From Palleronia sp. THAF1 (GTDB lineage: Bacteria > Pseudomonadota > Alphaproteobacteria > Rhodobacterales > Rhodobacteraceae), in contig NZ_CP045420.1 of NCBI RefSeq assembly GCF_009363795.1, forward strand, positions 1,159,001-1,223,000: 64,000 nt of DNA, read 5' to 3'. The stretch's first letter is position 1, and each line of letters starts with the position of its first letter. Of this stretch, positions 27,990 through 36,627 are shown piece by piece. Made by a program: the position numbers and the translations under genes. Under the pieces are notes generated by a model, which worked only from the letters and a program-made list of their open reading frames with translations, was not told where the DNA came from and made no database searches.

Positions 27990-29330
27990 ATGCAGGTCAC
28001 CGAGACCCAGAACGACGGGCTGAAGCGCAGCTACCACATCACCGTGACGGCCGACGAGCTGGACGCGAAGGTCAACGAAAAGCTGGCCGAAGCGCAGCCC
28101 GATATCGAGATGAAGGGTTTCCGCAAAGGCAAGGTGCCGATGCCGCTGCTGAAGAAGCAGTTCGGCGAGCGGCTGATGGGCGAGGCCATGCAAGAAGCCG
28201 TGGATGGCGCGATGTCGTCTCACTTTGAGCAGACCGGCGACCGCCCGGCCATGCAGCCCGACGTCAAGATGTCGAATGAAAACTGGAAGCCGGGTGACGA
28301 CGTTGAAGTCGACCTGAGCTATGAAGCACTGCCCGAGATCCCTGAACTCGACGCATCCGACGTTAAGCTGGAAAAGATGGTCGTCGAGGCTGACGATTCT
28401 GCCGTTGATGACGCGCTGAAGTCGCTGGCCGAGAACGCCAAGGCTTATGAGGCCAAGGACGGCGCATCCGAGGACGGCGATCAGGTCGTGATCGACTTCG
28501 TCGGTTCGGTCGACGGTGAGGAATTCGAAGGCGGCAAGGCGGAAGACTACCCGCTGGTGCTGGGCTCCAACAGCTTCATCCCCGGCTTCGAAGAGCAGTT
28601 GGTCGGCGTGACGGCAGGCGACGAGAAAGAGGTGAAGGTCTCTTTCCCCGAGGATTACCAAGCCGCGCATCTTGCTGGCAAGGAAGCCTCTTTCGCCTGC
28701 ACGATCAAAGAGGTGAAGGCCCCGAAAGCCGCCGAGATCGACGACGAGATGGCGAAGAACTACGGCGCCGAGGATCTTGAGGCCCTCAAGGTTCAGATTC
28801 GTGAGCGTTTGGGTGCCGAATACGGTCAGGCCGCCCGCGCGGTGATGAAGCGCAAGCTTCTGGACGTGCTGGACGAGAAAGTATCGTTCGAACTGCCGCC
28901 GACCCTGGTGAAGGCAGAGGCCGACCAGATTGCGCACCAGCTGTGGCACGAAGAGAACCCCGAGGTTCAGGGTCACGACCACCCGCAAATCGAAGCGACC
29001 GACGAGCATAAATCGCTGGCCGAGCGCCGTGTGAAGCTGGGCCTTCTACTGGCCGAGCTGGGTCGTCAGAACAAGATCCAGGTCTCGGACGCCGAGATGA
29101 CGCAAGCGGTGATGAACCAGGCGCGCCAGTATCCCGGTCAGGAACGCCAGTTCTTCGAGTTCGTGCAACAGAACGAGCAGATGCGTCAGCAGATTCAGGC
29201 ACCGCTGTTCGAAGACAAGGTCGTCGACCACATCTTTGAGCAGGCCGACATCACGGAAAAGACCGTGACGAAGGAAGAGCTTGAGAAGGCCGTGGCCACC
29301 TTGGAAGAAGACGAGGCGACTGCAGCGTAA
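27990..29330 (+). CDS. tig: Trigger factor
   Basis: 446 residues. Ribosome-bound chaperone and prolyl isomerase meeting nascent chains. The ribosome-docking signature [17 protein letters not shown] is near residue 38. The FKBP-type PPIase domain spans about 160-245 ([30 protein letters not shown]). The C-terminal helical arms end in an acidic tail. The open frame extends into the tRNA-Leu; ATG 27990 after GAAAGAGGGCGAC is the start. A + strand terminator follows at 29368. Confidence 0.96.
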   Translation: MQVTETQNDGLKRSYHITVTADELDAKVNEKLAEAQPDIEMKGFRKGKVPMPLLKKQFGERLMGEAMQEAVDGAMSSHFEQTGDRPAMQPDVKMSNENWKPGDDVEVDLSYEALPEIPELDASDVKLEKMVVEADDSAVDDALKSLAENAKAYEAKDGASEDGDQVVIDFVGSVDGEEFEGGKAEDYPLVLGSNSFIPGFEEQLVGVTAGDEKEVKVSFPEDYQAAHLAGKEASFACTIKEVKAPKAAEIDDEMAKNYGAEDLEALKVQIRERLGAEYGQAARAVMKRKLLDVLDEKVSFELPPTLVKAEADQIAHQLWHEENPEVQGHDHPQIEATDEHKSLAERRVKLGLLLAELGRQNKIQVSDAEMTQAVMNQARQYPGQERQFFEFVQQNEQMRQQIQAPLFEDKVVDHIFEQADITEKTVTKEELEKAVATLEEDEATAA

Positions 29331-29367
29331 GCGCGGCATTCAGAACAGGCGCGGCTGCGGTCGCGCC

Positions 29368-29409
29368 AAGGCGGGGTTGTCGGGAGGAGGCGGCCCCGCC
29401 TTTCTTTTT
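29368..29409 (+). terminator. Terminator after tig
   Basis: AAGGCGGGG (29368-29376) pairs with CCCCGCCTT (29394-29402) around a 17-base loop, followed by TCTTTTT. It is 38 bases past the tig stop. Confidence 0.7.
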
Positions 29410-29435
29410 GGCGGGTCCGTTTTTCGAGCCGCGTA

Positions 29436-30323
29436 TCAGGTGCCCGGCCCGGTCACCTTGCAATAGGCGCGCTGGCGCTGAAGCTGGCGGCATAGATCGC
29501 GGGCATCATCGCCGTCGGCGGCCTTGATGACGGCGGCAAGGCGAGCGCGACGACCGAAACCGGGGATCTGCTCTTCGGTGATTTCGACCGTGCGATCGCC
29601 GATGATCCAGCCGTATTGTCCTTCGACTTGGGCTGCGAATCTCTCGACCGTGGCGCGGCGGCGACCGGCGGCGACCACGACGCCCCAGTCGGGCGGTGGC
29701 GGTGTGAAGCTGCGGATGCCGCGGGATGCGGCTTGTTCGGTGCAGGCGGTCTTGAATGACACGTCCGGTGCCAATGCGTAGTCCACACTCTCCGGCGCGT
29801 CGTCTCGCCATGTGCGCGCAGTATGTCCCGTGATGATCTGGACATAGGCCCACGTCTCGCCCGGGAGGGGGCGATCATCCGCCGCGAAATCCCCGGCGCG
29901 CGCTTCTCCCGCATTGTAGGCTGCGGCGGCCAGGCCCAAATTGCCGAAGCGGTCGCTCAGGTCTGACAGGTAGTGAGCCGAGGCCTGGATCGCGTCTACG
30001 GGGTTGAACGGGTCGGCAAGGCCGCGCAAAGCGGCGGTTCCGGGCATGAATTGCGCAATCCCTTGCGCGCCTGCGGGACTGATGGCGGCGGGGTCGAACA
30101 GGCTTTCCTGCCAGAGAAGCCGCGCAAAGAAGGCCGGATCCAGCCCATGCTTCGCGGCTGATTCCTCGATCACGCGGCACACGTCATCCGTGAAGCTGGC
30201 CAGCCGGATGCAGTCCGATCCATCCGCCGCGCAGCGTTCGGCTACGGGCCGGGGGCGGGGGCGGTCCTGCGCCGGGACGGGCAGGGCGATGGTCAGCGAG
30301 AGAAGAAGGGCAGGGGCGCGCAT
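29436..30323 (-). CDS. Secreted lytic transglycosylase (SLT domain)
   Basis: 295 residues. Signal peptide MRAPALLLSLTIALPVPA, then an SLT/goose-lysozyme-like core with catalytic Glu73 in LLWQESLFDP, GAQGIAQFMPGTA near 88 and LAAAAYNAGEARA near 133. It would cleave peptidoglycan in the periplasm with formation of anhydroMurNAc, the substrate chain that feeds AnmK. The C-terminal 90 residues (AAGRRRATVERF to CKVTGPGT) are not a domain I recognise; they hold two cysteines that may pair. ATG 30323 gives a clean signal peptide; GTG 30332 is possible. Confidence 0.9.
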   Translation of the reverse strand: MRAPALLLSLTIALPVPAQDRPRPRPVAERCAADGSDCIRLASFTDDVCRVIEESAAKHGLDPAFFARLLWQESLFDPAAISPAGAQGIAQFMPGTAALRGLADPFNPVDAIQASAHYLSDLSDRFGNLGLAAAAYNAGEARAGDFAADDRPLPGETWAYVQIITGHTARTWRDDAPESVDYALAPDVSFKTACTEQAASRGIRSFTPPPPDWGVVVAAGRRRATVERFAAQVEGQYGWIIGDRTVEITEEQIPGFGRRARLAAVIKAADGDDARDLCRQLQRQRAYCKVTGPGT

Positions 30324-30364
30324 GGCCTGCACCTAGGCCAAGACGCGCCCTGCCGCTAGTGGGA

Positions 30365-31513
30365 TCAGAAGCTGTACTGCACAGACGCCTGCACGCGGTC
30401 GACGTCAAAGTCGTTGCCGGCGAAGTCGTCCTTGGTGCCGCGGAAGTACTCGATACCGACGGTCGCGTTCTCCACAAACTCGTATTGTGCGTTCAGGTGC
30501 AGGGTCGTCAGTGTCTCGAAGTCCGTGCCCGCGATGGGGTTCGGTGTGTTGTCATGACGGTAGCCGTAGATCGCGCGCAGGGTCAGTTTCTCTCCCACAG
30601 TCTGAGACAGGCCAACGTAAGCGGAGTGATTCTCTACGGCGTTGCCTGCGGCATCGATGTCGTTGCCGAGGAACACGAGGTAGGACGAGATGCCTTCGCC
30701 GTAGGTAACTGCGGCATCCAGGGTCAATCCTTCGCGCAGCTTTGCTGTCGTCGACAGGTTGACACCGTATGCATCCACCGTCTGACCGGTCGCGTTTTCA
30801 GCCTCACCCGCGATGAGCGAGCCACGCACCAGAAGCGGATCGGTGTCGTAGGCCAAAGCGGCGACATACATCGGCGAGTCGACGAGCGAATTGTTCGATT
30901 CTTCGATGGCCAGATCGAGCACGAAGTCGGTCGCAACGTCTTGGGTGTAGCGGATCTGCGGCCGGCGGGCGAATGGGATGCCGCCGACGCCCTGAAAGTC
31001 CAGAGTAATCGGGTAGGACGACAGCGGCATGAACGTGGTCCAGTCCTTACCGACAGACACGGGACCAAGGCCCACCTTGGCGATACGAGGACGCTCTTCG
31101 TAGTTGTCGCCGGTCGCGAAATCCGCGCCGTCGCCGTAGAGGTCGTATTCCAGATTGGTCGTGAAATCGCCGAAGTCTGTCGGCGTCCAAGTGCGGAAGC
31201 CAAGACGCGTCTGGGCCAGCGTAGAGTTGGTGAAATCACCCTCTTCGCTGCCGTCTGACAGGCCGACGAGACCGAAAGTGGTGTTGCCCAGCTCGTAGCC
31301 GAAGTCGCGGACCAGATCGAGTTTGACGTAGCCGTAAACTTCGACGGTCGTGCCGCCGATACCGAAGGTCAGATCTTCGTTTGACTGACGCTCTGCGAGT
31401 TCTGAAAGGCGGCTTTGGCGGTCATAGCCCTGAGCGCTGACGAGGCCGGTGGTCGATAGAAGCGCGACGGCGGTGACAGCGACTTTGGCAGAAAAAACTC
31501 GGAAACTCGACAT
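30365..31513 (-). CDS. Outer-membrane porin
   Basis: 382 residues. A signal peptide (about 27 residues, ending TTGLVSA) precedes a beta-barrel rich in alternating hydrophobic strands and aromatic residues, ending in the outer-membrane insertion signal ...VQASVQYSF with terminal Phe. VEVYGYVKLDLVRDFGY near residue 55 and RLGFRTWTP near 105 resemble the DcaP-like/trimeric porin group. Substrate unknown. The 265-base upstream gap contains an imperfect palindrome centred at 31635. The start 31513 (MSSFRVFSAK) gives a normal signal peptide. Confidence 0.85.
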   Translation of the reverse strand: MSSFRVFSAKVAVTAVALLSTTGLVSAQGYDRQSRLSELAERQSNEDLTFGIGGTTVEVYGYVKLDLVRDFGYELGNTTFGLVGLSDGSEEGDFTNSTLAQTRLGFRTWTPTDFGDFTTNLEYDLYGDGADFATGDNYEERPRIAKVGLGPVSVGKDWTTFMPLSSYPITLDFQGVGGIPFARRPQIRYTQDVATDFVLDLAIEESNNSLVDSPMYVAALAYDTDPLLVRGSLIAGEAENATGQTVDAYGVNLSTTAKLREGLTLDAAVTYGEGISSYLVFLGNDIDAAGNAVENHSAYVGLSQTVGEKLTLRAIYGYRHDNTPNPIAGTDFETLTTLHLNAQYEFVENATVGIEYFRGTKDDFAGNDFDVDRVQASVQYSF

Positions 31514-31726
31514 GGCGGACCTAAGCGTTGGAAAGATGACTTCCTCTTCGGTGGGGGAGAGTGAGGGTAGCTTCAATCGACCCAAGCCAAGACGGGGATG
31601 ACCGTTGCGAAAAGCGCACAGGTGTTTTGGCGCAATTGTGCAAATCTTCGCCGATTTCGAGTCTGAAAAGACTTTTTGCTTGTCGTAGGGAGCGCGATCA
31701 CGCGGATCGGCTACACCGAACAGTGA

Positions 31727-31753
31727 AAAGGCCCCGCGGTTGGCGGGGCCTTT
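31727..31753 (-). terminator. Terminator after the rpsF-rpsR-rplI operon
   Basis: AAAGGCCCCGC pairs perfectly with GCGGGGCCTTT around GGTTG, 26 bases beyond the rplI stop. The T run on the minus strand is short (TTTTC). Confidence 0.7.
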
Positions 31754-31778
31754 CGGTTCGTGATTCGGTGACGCCCGA

Positions 31779-32441
31779 TCAGTTGTCGTCGCGGTCCAGC
31801 TTTTCGTCCAGTGTCGACTTCTCCTGCGTGGCAGGTTGGTCGGTGCGCTGTTCGTCGGCAGTCTCCAGCTCGTCGAGCTGTGCGGCGCCGATGTCGTCGA
31901 ACAGTTCCTGGATCTCGAACTCGGCGGCGGCTTCTTCTTCCGCAGCCAGTTCCTGGATCGACTTGCCTTGCGCCTGAAGCTCGGCTTCTTCGGGCGAACG
32001 GGCGATGTTCAGCTCGATGGTCACTTCGACTTCGGGGTGCAGGGTGATCAGCGCCTCGTGGACGCCCAGATACTTGATCGGAGCGGACAGCGACACCTGC
32101 CGACGATCCACTTCGAACCCTTCGGCTTGCGCCGCATCGGCGATGTCGCGGGTCGAGACGGAACCGTAAAGCGCACCACCGTCAGAGGCAGCACGGATCA
32201 CGACGAACTGCTGACCCTCCAGACGCTCCGCCAGCTTCGACGCTTCTTCACGCGTCTCGGCGTTGCGGGCTTCCAGGTCGGACTTCTGCTGCTCGAAGGC
32301 GGCGACGTTGGCGTCGGACGCCCACAAAGCCTTTTTCTGTGGCAGCAGGTAGTTGCGGGCGTAGCCCTCCTTGACGGAGACCACTTCGCCCATCTGGCCG
32401 AGCTTTGCGACTCGTTCCAGCAGGATGACGTTCATAGCCAT
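31779..32441 (-). CDS. rplI: 50S ribosomal protein L9 with extended acidic C-terminus
   Basis: 220 residues against about 150 in E. coli. The N-terminal rRNA-binding domain [20 protein letters not shown], then [16 protein letters not shown], and the C-terminal L9 domain ([15 protein letters not shown] to about residue 150) are intact. The last 65-70 residues are an acidic, low-complexity tail ([21 protein letters not shown]), a feature seen in other Rhodobacterales. Start ATG 32441 has AAGGAG upstream. Third gene of rpsF-rpsR-rplI. Confidence 0.95.
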   Translation of the reverse strand: MAMNVILLERVAKLGQMGEVVSVKEGYARNYLLPQKKALWASDANVAAFEQQKSDLEARNAETREEASKLAERLEGQQFVVIRAASDGGALYGSVSTRDIADAAQAEGFEVDRRQVSLSAPIKYLGVHEALITLHPEVEVTIELNIARSPEEAELQAQGKSIQELAAEEEAAAEFEIQELFDDIGAAQLDELETADEQRTDQPATQEKSTLDEKLDRDDN

Positions 32442-32453
32442 TGGGTGATCTCC

Positions 32454-32681
32454 TTACTTCACGGCGTAGGGCAGAAGGGCAAGGAAGCGGGCGCGCTTGA
32501 TGGCGCGGGCCAGTTCACGTTGCTTCTTCGCCGACACGGCGGTGATGCGGCTGGGGACGATCTTGCCACGCTCTGAAATGTAGCGCTGCAGAAGGCGGGT
32601 GTCCTTGTAGTCGATCTTGGGTGCGTTCTCTCCCGAGAAGGGGCACACCTTACGACGGCGGAAAAACGGTTTTGCGGCCAT
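32454..32681 (-). CDS. rpsR: 30S ribosomal protein S18
   Basis: 75 residues. [17 protein letters not shown] start, [19 protein letters not shown] and [20 protein letters not shown] are the S18 signature. S18 binds the S6 partner encoded by the upstream gene in the central platform of the small subunit. It is 12 bases from rpsF and 12 from rplI in the standard operon order. Confidence 0.97.
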   Translation of the reverse strand: MAAKPFFRRRKVCPFSGENAPKIDYKDTRLLQRYISERGKIVPSRITAVSAKKQRELARAIKRARFLALLPYAVK

Positions 32682-32693
32682 TGTCAGGTCTCC

Positions 32694-33050
32694 TTACGGG
32701 CGGCGCGGACGGCGGTCTTCGCGCTCGTCCCGCTTTTGCATCTGGATCGACGGGCCATCTTCGTGGCTGTCCACCTTGATCGTCAGAACGCGCATGACAT
32801 CGTCATGCAGGCGCATCAGACGCTCCATCTCTTGCACGGCCTCTGACGGGGCATCGGTGCGCAGATAGGCGTAGTGACCCTTGCGGTTCTTGTTGATCTT
32901 GTAGGCCATCGTCTTGACGCCCCAGTATTCCTGCTCGACCAGCTTACCGCCGTTGTCGGCCAGAATGGCGCCGAAATGTTCGATCAATCCCTCGGCCTGC
33001 GTGTTCGACAGGTCCTGACGGGAAATGAAGACATGCTCGTACAGAGCCAT
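32694..33050 (-). CDS. rpsF: 30S ribosomal protein S6
   Basis: 118 residues. ALYEHVFISRQDLSNTQAE start, EYWGVKTMAYKINKNRKGHY core and a basic tail ending REDRRPRRP. The open frame continues to 33116; ATG 33050 (MALYEHVF) with AAGGGAAGCTC upstream is the start. First gene of the operon; its 250-base upstream gap is shared with the divergent yceI gene. Confidence 0.97.
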   Translation of the reverse strand: MALYEHVFISRQDLSNTQAEGLIEHFGAILADNGGKLVEQEYWGVKTMAYKINKNRKGHYAYLRTDAPSEAVQEMERLMRLHDDVMRVLTIKVDSHEDGPSIQMQKRDEREDRRPRRP

Positions 33051-33235
33051 GAGCTTCCCTTTTCTGTTCAGGGCGCATTTCAAAGACCGGGGATGAGACT
33101 TCCGCGTCCCGGTCACGAGAGGCTGCGCCGTTCGTTATGCGTGCGGAAGTTGGCGGGCCATAGCTGAGGTGTCGGCGCGGTGCAAGGGCGAGTGTTCGCC
33201 AGCGCGCGGATGCTGTTCGCGCAGTTGTGTGTCGC

Positions 33236-33271
33236 TGTAACGTCACGGGTTCTATGTAACGCTCCGTGACG
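33236..33271. promoter_or_regulatory. Candidate operator upstream of yceI
   Basis: Inverted repeat CGTCACGG (33241-33248) / CCGTGACG (33264-33271), interleaved with a direct repeat TGTAACG at 33236 and 33255 (19-base period). It ends 29 bases before the yceI start. Seen directly; the binding factor is unknown. Confidence 0.35.
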
Positions 33272-33300
33272 AACTTCAGACCAACCCCAAAGGATCTTCC

Positions 33301-33870
33301 ATGACCCGTTTTCTGACCGCCACCGCACTGACCCTGTCGCTGGGCACCGTCGCCACAGCCGAGCCCATGCCCTACACGATCGACCCCGCGCACAGCGAGC
33401 TGGTCGCGTCCTGGACCCACGGCGGTTTCTCGACCACCCGCGCCGTCGTCTTCGATATCACGGGCGACGTCATGTACGACGAAGCCGATCCGGCGAATTC
33501 CAGCGTGTCGGTCGAAATCCCGACCACCGCCATCATGGTCACGCCCGAGTTCACCGACCACCTGATGAGCGCCGACTTCTTCGAGGCCGAGGCGAACCCG
33601 ACCGTGACGTTCGAGTCGACGAGCATCGAGGTGACGGGCGACACCACCGCGCAGATCACCGGCGATTTTACCGCCAACGGCATCACCAACCCGGTGACGC
33701 TGGACGCGGAATTGGTGAAGTCCGGCGAAGGCCCCCAGGGCGGCACCATCGTCGGCTTCGCGGCAACGACCACGATCCTGCGCTCGGATTACGACATGGG
33801 CATGTTCGCGCCCTTCGTGTCCGATGAGGTGGAAGTCGTGCTGAACATCGAGACGTCGCCCGCCGAGTGA
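33301..33870 (+). CDS. Periplasmic YceI family lipocalin-like protein
   Basis: 189 residues. Signal peptide MTRFLTATALTLSLGTVATA with cleavage before EPMPYTID. The mature part is a YceI barrel: YTIDPAHSELVASWTHGGFS, LMSADFFEAEANPTVTFEST, ITGDFTANGITNPVTLDAEL. YceI proteins bind polyisoprenoid lipids such as ubiquinone-like molecules. A second YceI domain lies 0.5 kb downstream on the opposite strand, fused to cytochrome b561. A terminator follows. Confidence 0.92.
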   Translation: MTRFLTATALTLSLGTVATAEPMPYTIDPAHSELVASWTHGGFSTTRAVVFDITGDVMYDEADPANSSVSVEIPTTAIMVTPEFTDHLMSADFFEAEANPTVTFESTSIEVTGDTTAQITGDFTANGITNPVTLDAELVKSGEGPQGGTIVGFAATTTILRSDYDMGMFAPFVSDEVEVVLNIETSPAE

Positions 33871-33886
33871 TCGGTGCGCTTTGACG

Positions 33887-33919
33887 GCAAAGGCCGCTCC
33901 TTCGGGGGCGGCCTTTTTT
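33887..33919. terminator. Bidirectional terminator between yceI and alaE
   Basis: AAAGGCCGCTCC / GGGGCGGCCTTTTTT around TTCG, with one mismatch, 17 bases past the yceI stop. It overlaps the alaE stop codon on the other strand. Confidence 0.75.
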
Positions 33920-34331
33920 ATGCGTGGGTCGGGGCGGTGTCTGCCATGCGGCGCACCTTGTCCAGAAACAGGCCGAACGGACGACCCGTTACTGCCATCA
34001 GGAATGTCGCAGAGCCAAGGGCGAGGGCGATCTGGCGGACGCTCGCGCCCGACAGAAGCAGCGTCGCGGCGTAGATTGGAACCTGGAAAGACAGGAAGCC
34101 GATGGTGTCGGTGATCAGTCGTGCCGCCGGGCTGTGGGGTTTGATCCGGGCGATCAGCCAGTCGCGCCACAGGCCATAGGGGCGGGCGGTCAGCACCATG
34201 ATCGGCACCATCACCAATCGGGCTGTCAGGACTTGCGTCGGCGACATGCCCGCGACAAACAGCTCTGTCGCCGCCGCCAGTACGGTGAAGAAGGCGATGG
34301 TCGCCACGGTATCGACGATGAATGCGCGCAT
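33918..34331 (-). CDS. alaE: AlaE family L-alanine exporter
   Basis: 137 residues (E. coli AlaE 149), four membrane helices. Matching blocks: VDTVATIAFFTVLAAATELF, MSPTQVLTARLVMVPIMVLT, ARPYGLWRDWL, TDTIGFLSFQVPIYAATLLL and RPFGLFLDKVRRM, all in the AlaE order. It exports excess L-alanine across the inner membrane. Convergent with yceI; the b561-YceI fusion lies 46 bases upstream on the same strand. Confidence 0.85.
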   Translation of the reverse strand: MRAFIVDTVATIAFFTVLAAATELFVAGMSPTQVLTARLVMVPIMVLTARPYGLWRDWLIARIKPHSPAARLITDTIGFLSFQVPIYAATLLLSGASVRQIALALGSATFLMAVTGRPFGLFLDKVRRMADTAPTHA

Positions 34332-34377
34332 CTCTGTGGGCTATTCGGTCGTCGCTGAGCCGGCAAGGGGCAAGTCG

Positions 34378-35550
34378 CTACTCCGCCCGCGTTGCCGTCA
34401 GTTCGATCCGCACCGGCACCTCGATCCCCAAAGAATTGGCGCTCTGCCCCTCGCCGATTCCGAAACTCTCGCGGCTTAGAGTGACGCTGCCGTCCATGCT
34501 GGCGGTGTCGCCGTCGATCATTAGCGTAAAGGGCAGCGTCACGTCAGAGGTCTGACCCGACAACTCCAGCGTTCCGGTCGCCACATAGGCGTCACCGTCA
34601 GGGTTGATGTTGCCTTCGAAGATTGCGGTGGGATGCTCTTCGGCGGCGAAATACTGTGCGCCGAGCGCTTCCTGCGTGACCGATCCTAACGTCAGAGAGC
34701 CGACGTCGATCTGGGTGCGGACCGTTCCGGTGCCGGTCGCCTCGTCGAAGACGATGTCCGCCGTCCAGTCGTTGAAGACGCCTTGTATCGGGCTGCCGAG
34801 CTGGACGACCTCGAACCCGATTTCGCCGGATTGCACCGCCCAATTGCCGCCGCCTGCGGCTTGGACTTGCGCGTCGGCCTGTTCCTCTGGCGCGCCCATG
34901 AGGGCCAGCACCACGATAGCGCTGCCGGCCCAGATGACGGCGGCGACGGGCAGGGCAGGGCCAAGTCCGTGGCCTGTGCCGCGGCCCGCTTCCGTGTCGC
35001 CGAACCACATGCGCTTGAGCGTCGAATCGCGGTCCCACAGGGCGTGTTTTAATGCGCCCGCGATGTGGGCGACCAAGGCGACAAACAGAACCTTCGTCGC
35101 GACGTGGTGCGCCGTCTTCATCCAGTCGGCGACGGTCGTACTGTCCACCAGTCCGGGCAGGTTCTGCGGGAAGGGCCACAGGATCGGCGCGAAGCCTTCG
35201 CTAGCCGCGTGGTAGATCCAGCCGGTCAGGGGTACGATGACCAAAGCGCCGTAGAGGATCCAGTGCGCCAGATCGGCGGCGAAGGTCTCCAGCCGCCGTT
35301 CGGGGTGCAAGGGCACGGGTTTGGGCTGGCTGATGGCCCAGAGGATGCGCGCCAGCGCCACGAAAAAGATCGCCACACCGATGGTTTTATGGGCCGAGTA
35401 GATATCCGCCTTTAGCGCCAGGTTCGTCTCTGCCGAGATGCGTTCGCCGATCTGCGATAGCACGATGTTCGCGATCAGCAGCACGGCGATGGACCAGTGA
35501 AAGGCCTTGTGGATCGACCCGTAGCGGGTGGCTGTGTTGGTCAGTTGCAT
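34378..35550 (-). CDS. Cytochrome b561-YceI fusion protein
   Basis: 390 residues. N-terminal bacterial cytochrome b561 domain (about 1-185) with four helices and haem histidines in SIHKAFHWSIAVLL, DIYSAHKTIGV, HHVATKVLFVALVAHIAGAL. A linker helix near 205-225 (LPVAAVIWAGSAIVVLALMG) leads to a C-terminal YceI domain (about 235-390; GVFNDWTADIVFD, YFAAEEHPTAIFEGNI). Its topology puts YceI in the periplasm, so membrane haem and a quinone-type lipid carrier are joined in one chain. The open frame extends to 35592; ATG 35550 (MQLTNTATRYGS) is preferred. Confidence 0.9.
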   Translation of the reverse strand: MQLTNTATRYGSIHKAFHWSIAVLLIANIVLSQIGERISAETNLALKADIYSAHKTIGVAIFFVALARILWAISQPKPVPLHPERRLETFAADLAHWILYGALVIVPLTGWIYHAASEGFAPILWPFPQNLPGLVDSTTVADWMKTAHHVATKVLFVALVAHIAGALKHALWDRDSTLKRMWFGDTEAGRGTGHGLGPALPVAAVIWAGSAIVVLALMGAPEEQADAQVQAAGGGNWAVQSGEIGFEVVQLGSPIQGVFNDWTADIVFDEATGTGTVRTQIDVGSLTLGSVTQEALGAQYFAAEEHPTAIFEGNINPDGDAYVATGTLELSGQTSDVTLPFTLMIDGDTASMDGSVTLSRESFGIGEGQSANSLGIEVPVRIELTATRAE

Positions 35551-35688
35551 GGCGCACTCCGGGCAAATCCGTCGCGCAGATGGTAGCCCCATTGCCGATC
35601 CGCGCCAACGCGCAAAGGCTGTGCATGGTTTGCCATGTGTCGCAGGGGCTTATATGCCGGGGGCGACAGGCAATTAGGGAGGTGCCGC

Positions 35689-36627
35689 ATGGCGCTGGCA
35701 TTGGTGTTTCCGGGGCAGGGGGCGCAGACGATCGGGATGGGTCGGGATCTGGCCGACAGCTATCCCGCCGCGAAAGCGGTGTTCGATGAGGTGGACGCGG
35801 CTTTGGATGAGGCGCTTTCGACCCTGATCTGGGAGGGCGACGCCGACGCGCTGACCCTGACTGCCAACGCGCAACCCGCGCTGATGGCAACATCGTTGGC
35901 GGCCTTTGCGGCGTTGAAGGCGGAGGGGTTCGACATCTCTCGCGCGGCAATGGTCGCGGGGCATTCCTTGGGCGAGTATTCCGCTTTGGCGGCGGCCGGT
36001 GCGCTGACGATCACCGATGCGGCCCGTCTTTTGCGTCTGCGCGGGCAGGCCATGCAAGAGGCCGTTCCGGTGGGCGAAGGCGCGATGGCGGCCCTTCTGG
36101 GGCTGGACTTCGAGACTGCGCAAAAGGTGGCCGGTGACGCCGCGCAAGGGCAGGTCTGTCAGGCGGCGAACGACAATGATCCGTCGCAGGTGGTCGTTTC
36201 TGGCCACAAGGCCGCCGTCGAGCGGGCGTTGGAGCTGGCGAAAGAGGCCGGGGCCAAGCGCGCGATCCTGTTGCCGGTGTCCGCGCCGTTCCACTGTGCG
36301 CTGATGCAGCCCGCAGCCGACCGGATGGCGGACGCTTTGGCCGATGTGGAGCTGAACGCGCCTGCTGTGCCGGTGGTGGCGAATGTGACGGCAGCGCCGG
36401 TCAGCGACCCGGCAGAGATCAAGCGACTGCTGGTGGAGCAGGTCACGGGATCGGTGCGCTGGCGCGAAAGCGTGCAGGCCATGGGAGCCGCGGGCGTCGA
36501 TGAAATCTGGGAGGTTGGCGCAGGCAAGGCGCTGTCCGGTATGGTGAAACGGATCGACCGGGGGATCGCCACGCGGGCCGTCGGGACGGCGGCGGACGTT
36601 CGTGCCGCCATGGATAAAGGGGAATGA
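35689..36627 (+). CDS. fabD: Malonyl-CoA:ACP transacylase
   Basis: 312 residues. Loads malonyl groups on acyl carrier protein. FPGQGAQTIGMGRDL near residue 7, nucleophile Ser93 in GHSLGEYSALAAAGA, and the histidine in SAPFHCALM. Start 35689 follows TAGGGAGGTGCCGC, an excellent ribosome-binding site; the frame is open upstream for 18 codons. fabG overlaps its end by 4 bases. Divergent from the b561-YceI gene. Confidence 0.96.
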   Translation: MALALVFPGQGAQTIGMGRDLADSYPAAKAVFDEVDAALDEALSTLIWEGDADALTLTANAQPALMATSLAAFAALKAEGFDISRAAMVAGHSLGEYSALAAAGALTITDAARLLRLRGQAMQEAVPVGEGAMAALLGLDFETAQKVAGDAAQGQVCQAANDNDPSQVVVSGHKAAVERALELAKEAGAKRAILLPVSAPFHCALMQPAADRMADALADVELNAPAVPVVANVTAAPVSDPAEIKRLLVEQVTGSVRWRESVQAMGAAGVDEIWEVGAGKALSGMVKRIDRGIATRAVGTAADVRAAMDKGE

